Below are positions 1 through 4,415 of a stretch of 5,450 bases of DNA, piece by piece. This DNA comes from Nitrospirae bacterium GWC2_42_7 (lineage in GTDB: Bacteria; Nitrospirota; Thermodesulfovibrionia; Thermodesulfovibrionales; UBA6898). Under the pieces are notes generated by a model that was not told where the DNA came from, searched no databases, and was given only the letters and a program-made list of their open reading frames with translations. The position numbers and the translations under genes were made by a program. Where the stretch lies: positions 1-5,450 of the forward strand of contig MHDW01000109.1 of assembly GCA_001803645.1 (NCBI GenBank), in the 5' to 3' direction. The stretch's first letter is position 1. Every line of letters begins with the position of its first letter.

Positions 1-589
1 AGTAGGCCGTTCTATTGATATCGAATGGGTGTTGGAATGAATTATCAGACAAAGCTGACTCGTTAATTGGTTTAAGGCCGTAAGGCTTGTTCCCATACCG
101 TTTATAAATATTATAAAGAACTTCGCTTCCTGCCTTTTCCCAAGAAATTATAATGTTATTTTCTTCGATTTTAAATGATAAGTTCCTTGGAGGCGCAGGT
201 GTATCCACAGGACTTATTTCTATGATATTAGACTCTTTGCTGTAAACTCCTTTAGGGCTCTGGGAAATTATGTAATAGTTGTATGTTGAACCGGTTTTAA
301 AATCAGAATCTGTATACGATCTCTTTGTTCCATCAATATGAGAAATTTTCACGAACTCCTCTCCTGTTGCCTTCATTATGATGAATTCTGCTATTGTAAC
401 TTCTTTTTCTTTTGGAAAGTCCCACTGGAGGATTATCTTGTCCTCCCTGTGAATTGCACTCAGTTTCAGAGGACGGTCAGGCTGTTCATATGATTTTAAA
501 GTAGGTGCGCCTTTTTTGCCGCAGGAGACAAGCAATGAAAAAGAGGCCAGGACCAAAAACGGAATAAGTAGATTCTTCATGTATTTCAT
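1..589 (-). CDS. FN3-repeat lipoprotein, 3' end beyond window
   Basis: An open frame of 196 codons runs without a stop to the left edge, so the C-terminus is missing. From ATG at 589 the protein has a short basic start, a hydrophobic stretch and a lipobox L-V-S-C with the lipidated cysteine at residue 23, followed by GKKGAP. It should therefore be a membrane-anchored lipoprotein. Residues about 30-120 (ILQWDF ... YNYYII) and 125 onward (IIISWE ... YNIYKR) look like two FN3 domains. It follows argH on the same strand, so the two are probably co-transcribed. The start is uncertain: ATG at 580 is in frame, and ATG at 628 overlaps the argH stop as TAATG but would put a long polar tail before the signal peptide. 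The best upstream AGGA lies about 17 nt before 589. The CGKKGxP start recalls the small LptM/YifL lipoproteins found between argH and lysA elsewhere, but this protein is much longer. Function unknown. Confidence 0.85.
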   Translation of the reverse strand, partial: MKYMKNLLIPFLVLASFSLLVSCGKKGAPTLKSYEQPDRPLKLSAIHREDKIILQWDFPKEKEVTIAEFIIMKATGEEFVKISHIDGTKRSYTDSDFKTGSTYNYYIISQSPKGVYSKESNIIEISPVDTPAPPRNLSFKIEENNIIISWEKAGSEVLYNIYKRYGNKPYGLKPINESALSDNSFQHPFDINRTAY

Positions 590-627
590 AATTATAGTAC
601 CGCTATTCCTTTTTAGATTATCATTCA

Positions 628-2004
628 TTATTTACGGAACATCTGCCTGTACTGCTTTATCTGTCTTTTGACCTCTGAGGGAGACGTGCCGCCATATGAT
701 GTCCTTTTCTTTACAGATTCAGCCGGTTCAAGGGCAGTATAAATATCTCTAGAAATATTTAGAGAAAAAGCCCTCAGTTCCTTAAGCTCCAGAGATATCA
801 GGTCTTTATTGCTGTTGATACAGTATAGAACAATCCTGCCTGTAATTTCATGAGCTTCCCTGAAAGGCATGCCTTTTTTTACAAGATATTCGGCGAGGTC
901 TGTTGCTGTTGAGAACCCTTCACCGGCTGTTGTACGCATTCTTAAGGCGTTAAATTTTATCTCCGGCAGCATTTTATTCAGGATCTCAAGACATGATTTT
1001 ATTGTATCCACAGTATCAAATACAGGCTGTTTGTCTTCCTGCATATCCCTGTTGTAGGATAAAGGAAGACCCTTCATTATGGTAAGAAGGGCGATAAGAC
1101 TGCCGAAGACCCGGCCTGTTTTTCCGCGTATAAGTTCTGCTACATCAGGGTTCTTTTTCTGGGGCATTATGCTTGAACCTGTTGTGAAGGTGTCTGATAT
1201 TTCTATAAATCCGAACTCCTCAGATGACCACAAGACGAGTTCTTCTGCTAGGCGTGAAAGGTGCATTATACAGACAGATGAGCATGATAGGAACTCGATA
1301 GCAAAATCCCTGTCAGAAACAGAGTCAATACTATTTTTAGATACTGAGCTGAACCCTAATTCTTTTGCAACAGATGCCCTGTCGATCGGGAGTGTTGTCC
1401 CGGCCAATGCGCAGGAGCCGAGCGGAAGAACATCCATGCGTTTCATGCAGTCCTCGAAACGGCTTCTGTCTCTCTGAAGCATTTCTATATATGCCAGGAG
1501 ATGATGGGATAAAAGAACCGGCTGTGCTCTCTGCATATGGGTATATCCCGGCATCAGAATATCAGCATTCTTCTCTGCGATCTTAAGAAGACTCTTTTGG
1601 ATCTCCAGTATCAAAGAGGTAATACCGCCTGTTTCTTCCCTGAGATAAAGCCTCAGGTCGAGTGCTACCTGATCGTTTCTGGACCTGGCAGTGTGCAGTT
1701 TTTTGCCGGCAGCCCCTATCTTATTCGTCAGGGCTGATTCAATATTCATATGAACATCTTCAAGTTCTTTTTTGAACCTGAACCTTCCTGTTGCTATTTC
1801 CTTGGCTATTTTCTCGAGCCCTTTTACAATAGCCGATGCATCTTTCTTCGGGATGATCTTTTGTTTGGAGAGCATTTTTGCGTGGGCGATACTGCCTGCA
1901 ATATCGTGTTTCCAGAGCCTGCTGTCGAATGAGACTGATTCGGTAAATGACTCAACTAATCCTGATGTTTTCTGCTTGAAGCGTCCAGCCCATGGTTTTT
2001 TCAT
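628..2004 (-). CDS. argH: Argininosuccinate lyase
   Basis: This cytoplasmic enzyme splits argininosuccinate into arginine and fumarate, the last step of arginine synthesis. The 458-residue protein is full length for the fumarase/aspartase superfamily. The family signature [12 protein letters not shown] is at residues 276-287 and carries the catalytic-loop serines. HTARSRNDQ (104-112) and [10 protein letters not shown] (153-162, with the active-site T-H) are also present, and the ending TSYGGTSP is typical of ArgH. The start is supported by the N-terminus (KPWAGRF, then [14 protein letters not shown]), which aligns with the usual WGGRF start. No Shine-Dalgarno sequence is visible before this ATG, and a TTGACA promoter element lies very close upstream. 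It is the first gene of a leftward unit with the lipoprotein gene, which starts within about 40 nt of its stop. No key residue appears to be missing. Confidence 0.98.
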   Translation of the reverse strand: MKKPWAGRFKQKTSGLVESFTESVSFDSRLWKHDIAGSIAHAKMLSKQKIIPKKDASAIVKGLEKIAKEIATGRFRFKKELEDVHMNIESALTNKIGAAGKKLHTARSRNDQVALDLRLYLREETGGITSLILEIQKSLLKIAEKNADILMPGYTHMQRAQPVLLSHHLLAYIEMLQRDRSRFEDCMKRMDVLPLGSCALAGTTLPIDRASVAKELGFSSVSKNSIDSVSDRDFAIEFLSCSSVCIMHLSRLAEELVLWSSEEFGFIEISDTFTTGSSIMPQKKNPDVAELIRGKTGRVFGSLIALLTIMKGLPLSYNRDMQEDKQPVFDTVDTIKSCLEILNKMLPEIKFNALRMRTTAGEGFSTATDLAEYLVKKGMPFREAHEITGRIVLYCINSNKDLISLELKELRAFSLNISRDIYTALEPAESVKKRTSYGGTSPSEVKRQIKQYRQMFRK

Positions 2005-2010
2005 ATGCTT

Positions 2011-2039
2011 AAGATAAAATTTTAAAGATTTGGTGTCAA
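2011..2039 (-). promoter_or_regulatory. Candidate sigma-70 promoter of argH
   Basis: On the minus strand a perfect TTGACA (2039-2034) is followed after 17 bp by TATCTT (2016-2011), which matches the -10 consensus at four of six positions. Transcription from it would start almost at the argH ATG (2004), giving a leaderless or nearly leaderless mRNA. A second, weaker pair lies further upstream on the same strand: TTGTCA, an 18-bp spacer, then TATTTT, ending near 2057. It would give a leader of about 50 nt. The choice between them cannot be made from sequence. Confidence 0.5.
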
Positions 2040-2196
2040 GAGAATTGTTAAATTTTATAAAAATAAGATCCCTGTGGTATCCCTGACAACAGATTAAAAG
2101 GCAGAAATTTATTTATTTATTAGTATTTATAAGTTTGTCTGCAGAAAAATTATTCGACAAGCTTTTACGTTTTGAAAATTGTGGAATTAAAAAAAA

Positions 2197-2212
2197 TGTG
2201 TGATATAACACA
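2197..2212. promoter_or_regulatory. Inverted repeat TGTGT-N6-ACACA, candidate operator
   Basis: TGTGT (2197-2201) and ACACA (2208-2212) form a perfect dyad around GATATA. The same bases fit TGT-N10-ACA, the spacing known for NifA-type upstream activator sites, and loosely resemble a CRP/FNR-family half-site pair (TGTGA-N6-TCACA). It lies about 180-190 bp upstream of the predicted sigma-54 start site, somewhat far for a classical enhancer. It could also serve the argH side. The binding protein is unknown. Confidence 0.35.
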
Positions 2213-2233
2213 GCATTTCCCTGTCAATGTTTT

Positions 2234-2246
2234 ATATGACTCATAT
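2234..2246. promoter_or_regulatory. Perfect dyad ATATGA-C-TCATAT, candidate UAS
   Basis: Six-base arms are perfectly complementary around a single central C. The centre is about 149 bp upstream of the predicted sigma-54 start site, within the usual range for enhancer-binding proteins. It is AT-rich, so a chance dyad is possible. It shares no sequence with the neighbouring dyads. Confidence 0.3.
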
Positions 2247-2283
2247 GGTTTTTGATAAAAGAAGAATATAGCAACCAGGAAAA

Positions 2284-2297
2284 CAAGAAACTTCTTG
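2284..2297. promoter_or_regulatory. Perfect dyad CAAGAA-AC-TTCTTG, candidate UAS
   Basis: Six-base arms pair perfectly around AC. The centre is about 98 bp upstream of the predicted sigma-54 start site and about 50 bp (close to five helical turns) from the dyad at 2234-2246. Both would lie on the same DNA face, as expected for an activator oligomer, although their sequences differ. Confidence 0.35.
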
Positions 2298-2362
2298 AAT
2301 TAAAAATAGAAATATATTTAAACCTAAAAACACATTTATTAAACTAAATTATAATTTAAATT

Positions 2363-2378
2363 AGGCACAAGAGTTGCT
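2363..2378 (+). promoter_or_regulatory. Sigma-54 (-24/-12) promoter for cytochrome gene
   Basis: The sequence AGGCAC-AAGAG-TTGCT matches the RpoN consensus TGGCAC-N5-TTGCW at all but the first base. The invariant GG (2364-2365) and GC (2376-2377) are separated by exactly 10 bp. Transcription should start about 12 bp after the GC, near 2389, giving a leader of about 120 nt before the cytochrome ATG. Sigma-54 promoters need an ATP-dependent enhancer-binding protein, so the gene is probably under on/off signal control. The three upstream dyads are candidate binding sites. Confidence 0.75.
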
Positions 2379-2419
2379 AAAGATTTACCGACTTCTAAGT
2401 GAAAATTTGAAAGTAAATG

Positions 2420-2429
2420 GGAGGTGATC
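2420..2429 (+). promoter_or_regulatory. Extended Shine-Dalgarno-like element in leader
   Basis: GGAGGTGATC is complementary over 10 bases to the usual 16S rRNA 3' end (GATCACCTCC). It lies about 80 nt before the cytochrome ATG, too far to serve it. The nearest downstream ATG is at 2442, 17 nt after GGAGG, which is longer than usual; a CTG at 2429 is the only closer possible start. It may drive a short leader peptide or act as a ribosome-holding site. Confidence 0.45.
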
Positions 2430-2441
2430 TGAATACTTATC

Positions 2442-2471
2442 ATGATTTTAGTAAATGTATGTAAGAACTAA
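2442..2471 (+). CDS. Possible 9-residue leader peptide (uORF)
   Basis: ATG at 2442 opens a frame reading MILVNVCKN and then TAA, inside the predicted sigma-54 transcript and after a very strong Shine-Dalgarno-like sequence. It ends 36 nt before the cytochrome ATG. The peptide has no run of one amino acid that would mark a classical attenuator, and the spacing from the ribosome site is long. It could be chance, and is listed because it is the only frame the strong ribosome site could readily serve. Confidence 0.2.
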   Translation: MILVNVCKN

Positions 2472-2492
2472 ATTAAAAAAAACAATGCAAAA

Positions 2493-2497
2493 AGGGG
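2493..2497 (+). promoter_or_regulatory. Ribosome binding site of cytochrome gene
   Basis: AGGGG lies 10 nt before ATG 2508 and supports that start. The resulting protein begins directly with a basic signal-peptide start (MKNNSILSRR), which agrees with the choice. Confidence 0.7.
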
Positions 2498-2507
2498 AAA
2501 CTGTTTA

Positions 2508-4145
2508 ATGAAAAACAATTCAATTTTATCAAGAAGAACATTCAAAGTATTTATTTTGGCAGTACTTGCAGTTAGTGTCTTAGCTGTCTTTAATGGGCAA
2601 TTCAATGTTAATTCTGCTTATGCAGCGTTGGCAGGCTCTGATGTTGATACAGAGGCTGAATGCAGGTGGTGCCATTGCGGTACTCCGGCTTATGTTCCAG
2701 ACCAGCATCATCTTAAGGTTGACCAACCTATTCCGGGATCTGTCACTGGGGAGACATACAATTGCATGACAGCGGTTTGTCACCAAATGGCATGGAACCC
2801 AACATATAATTCATACGAATTCGTGAAATTCAGGAATTGTATTCAATGCCACACAGCCAGCCCGGAGCCCGGTCATCATGGGAGAACAGACTATGAATGC
2901 ACACAATGTCATGAAATGAGATGGGTTCCTTCGATAAATGCTATTGTGACTGTCCTGATGAATTGGTGTGGCGGGGCTCCGCTTCCGGCTTATGACCCAC
3001 CCACTGCAGTTGCAGGCCCTGACATTGAGGCAAATGCCGGCCAAGTGGTTAGTCTTGATGGCAGCAATTCCTATGATACTGAATTAATTGGTTACAGGTT
3101 GAGTTATCAATGGGATTTTGGTGACGGATCTCCTGTTGTCTGGGGACGCAAACAGAATCATACGTATTCGACTTCTGGTACATATGCGGCGAAACTTACA
3201 GTGTATAATTACGCCTGCAGCACAGACCCGTGCACTATCGGCAGATGTGGTGTTCCATGTCTTACAGGATCTGATACGGTCACGGTCAAGGTGAGAACAA
3301 ACCTTGCTCAGAACAGTCTGCCAATCGCAAATGCTGGCCCTGATATTGTGGCCAATCCCGGCGATCAGGTTGTTTTTGATCTGACCGGAACTACGGATCC
3401 GGACGGCTCTATCGAATACATGTATATGGAATTTGGTGATGGCGAACGCACTGATTCTCCTCCGCTTAATGTCTCTCACATCTATCCAGCAACCGGTAAT
3501 TATACTGCAAGACTTACTGTATATGACGATGAAGCCGCAATTGCAACAGACGAAGTGTCTATACATATAGTCGCCCCTACGATCAACTCACCCGTCGATC
3601 TTACTGCATCGACTGTTGAATCAGATCGTGTTATGCTGAACTGGTCTTATGCCCAGGGTGGAATTCAGGCTACCGGCATGCGTATCGAACGCGCAACAGG
3701 AGCAGGAGCATACACACAAATTGCGTCAATTGGAGTTTCGATGAGTTACACTGATAACACGGCTTCACCTTCCACAACTTACAAATACCGTGTAATTGCT
3801 TTCAACGCATCTGCAGAATCTGTTCCATCAAACATTCTGACAGTAACAACTCCTGCGGCTGTTACTCTTCCGGCAGCGCCCATAAATCTTGTCAAGGGAT
3901 CGATCGCAAAAACCTCTATCAGTATGAGTTGGACAGACAAATCCAATAATGAACAGGGATTTTATGTTGAGCGCAGCACTAACGGCGGTTCAACCTGGAC
4001 GCGGATCGGACAGACTGCAGCCAATACAGTCACGTATACGAATAGCGGCCTGACCTCAAAGACAAGTTATAAATACCGGGTCCAGGCTTATAATGTAGGC
4101 GGAGTTTCTTTGTACTCAAATGTATTAACAGTATCCACAAAGTAA
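2508..4145 (+). CDS. Exported tetraheme c-type cytochrome with PKD and FN3 domains
   Basis: The 545-residue protein starts with a signal peptide (SRR at 8-10, hydrophobic 14-28, likely cleavage after AYA at 37-39). The heme domain (about 45-155) has CRWCH (52-56), CMTAVCH (86-92, a CX4CH variant), CIQCH (111-115) and CTQCH (131-135), so four covalent hemes are likely. Extra histidines H67/H68 and H123/H124 could give bis-His ligation of all four. Two PKD domains follow: about 166-262 (WDFGDGSP, HTYSTSGTYAAKLTVYN) and 274-355 (EFGDGE, HIYPATGNYTARLTVYD). Two FN3 domains follow: about 360-447 and 455-544, sharing YKYRV and SN(I/V)LTV. PKD1 carries an unusual four-cysteine cluster at 237-251. 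It is probably an electron-transfer protein displayed at the cell surface or secreted; partners are unknown. A sigma-54 promoter precedes it and a terminator follows it, so it looks monocistronic. I do not recognise a named orthologue. Confidence 0.9.
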   Translation: MKNNSILSRRTFKVFILAVLAVSVLAVFNGQFNVNSAYAALAGSDVDTEAECRWCHCGTPAYVPDQHHLKVDQPIPGSVTGETYNCMTAVCHQMAWNPTYNSYEFVKFRNCIQCHTASPEPGHHGRTDYECTQCHEMRWVPSINAIVTVLMNWCGGAPLPAYDPPTAVAGPDIEANAGQVVSLDGSNSYDTELIGYRLSYQWDFGDGSPVVWGRKQNHTYSTSGTYAAKLTVYNYACSTDPCTIGRCGVPCLTGSDTVTVKVRTNLAQNSLPIANAGPDIVANPGDQVVFDLTGTTDPDGSIEYMYMEFGDGERTDSPPLNVSHIYPATGNYTARLTVYDDEAAIATDEVSIHIVAPTINSPVDLTASTVESDRVMLNWSYAQGGIQATGMRIERATGAGAYTQIASIGVSMSYTDNTASPSTTYKYRVIAFNASAESVPSNILTVTTPAAVTLPAAPINLVKGSIAKTSISMSWTDKSNNEQGFYVERSTNGGSTWTRIGQTAANTVTYTNSGLTSKTSYKYRVQAYNVGGVSLYSNVLTVSTK

Positions 4146-4152
4146 AACTGAC

Positions 4153-4187
4153 AAGGCCGGTAAAGGTTAACCTCTTTACCGGCCTTT
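4153..4187 (+). terminator. Rho-independent terminator after cytochrome gene
   Basis: AAGGCCGGTAAAG (4153-4165) pairs perfectly with CTTTACCGGCCTT (4174-4186), giving a 13-bp stem with an 8-nt loop, followed by TTTAATTT. It starts 8 nt after the stop codon. The stem is strong and the T-tract moderate. It may also block leftward transcripts arriving from the MglA-like gene. Confidence 0.85.
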
Positions 4188-4307
4188 AATTTCAAGTGAT
4201 CAATGAGGGAACAATTTAGTCTTACTTTAAAAATCATATCAACTATAGTCTTGTCATTTTTATCTGGAAGTTCGGAGGCATATTCGATATAGCTTACGCA
4301 ATCAAGA

Positions 4308-4370
4308 GCGATCAGCAAACAAAAAACAGCTCTCAGCAATCAACCCACAGCAGTCAGCTATCCGCATATA
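4308..4370. repeat. Degenerate heptamer array, consensus GCAATCA
   Basis: Nine consecutive 7-bp units in strict register: GCGATCA, GCAAACA, AAAAACA, GCTCTCA, GCAATCA, ACCCACA, GCAGTCA, GCTATCC, GCATATA. By hand count 46 of 63 positions match GCAATCA. One more perfect unit lies at 4298-4304, out of register by 3 bp. The array sits in the roughly 270-bp geneless spacer between the convergent cytochrome and MglA-like genes. From memory, similar AGC-TATC/AATC heptamer tracts occur in intergenic DNA of other bacteria; no function is known to me. Confidence 0.6.
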
Positions 4371-4376
4371 TAAGAT

Positions 4377-4403
4377 AGAAGAGGGAGCATATTAACCTCT
4401 TCT
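4377..4403 (-). terminator. Weak hairpin downstream of MglA-like gene
   Basis: AGAAGAGG and CCTCTTCT form an 8-bp stem with an 11-nt loop, 13 nt past the stop codon of the minus-strand gene. On that strand it is followed by ATCTTATATA rather than a run of T, so it is a poor rho-independent terminator at best. Confidence 0.3.
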
Positions 4404-4415
4404 TAAAATGATTTA

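Larger units (their letters stand above)
2005..2507. other. Divergent intergenic regulatory region, no gene
   Basis: About 500 AT-rich bases separate the divergent argH and cytochrome genes. I see no convincing protein gene except a possible 9-codon upstream ORF. The region holds the argH promoter, three perfect inverted repeats (centred near 2204, 2240 and 2290), a sigma-54 promoter and the leader of the cytochrome gene. Short A-tracts near 2258, 2281, 2304 and 2328 recur about every 23 bp and may add curvature between the dyads and the promoter. Confidence 0.7.

Noticed and set aside
626..628. ATG at 628 overlapping the argH stop as the lipoprotein start
   Set aside because: It would add 13 mostly polar residues before the signal peptide and has no ribosome site; kept only as an alternative for coupled translation.
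2389..2507. Riboswitch (for example a cyclic di-GMP GEMM type) in the cytochrome leader
   Set aside because: None of the conserved GEMM-I sequence blocks and no strong paired structure were seen.
2485..2508. Seven-codon frame MQKGETV whose stop overlaps the cytochrome ATG as TAATG
   Set aside because: No ribosome site of its own; too short to tell from chance in this A-rich leader.
3084..3566. Minus-strand frame of 160 codons opposite the PKD domains
   Set aside because: Antisense shadow of the cytochrome gene; the opposite strand encodes clear PKD motifs and the product has no recognisable domain.
4203..4292. Plus-strand mini-frame of 29 codons beginning MREQFSLTL
   Set aside because: It lies just after a strong terminator, has no convincing ribosome site and resembles nothing I recognise; somewhat hydrophobic but too weak to call.
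4088..4339. Minus-strand frame of 83 codons between the cytochrome and MglA-like genes
   Set aside because: It overlaps the cytochrome 3' end, runs through the terminator stem and starts in the heptamer repeat; no ribosome site or recognisable domain.
4308..4370. Heptamer array as a CRISPR array
   Set aside because: Units are 7 bp, contiguous and degenerate, with no spacers and no cas genes nearby.
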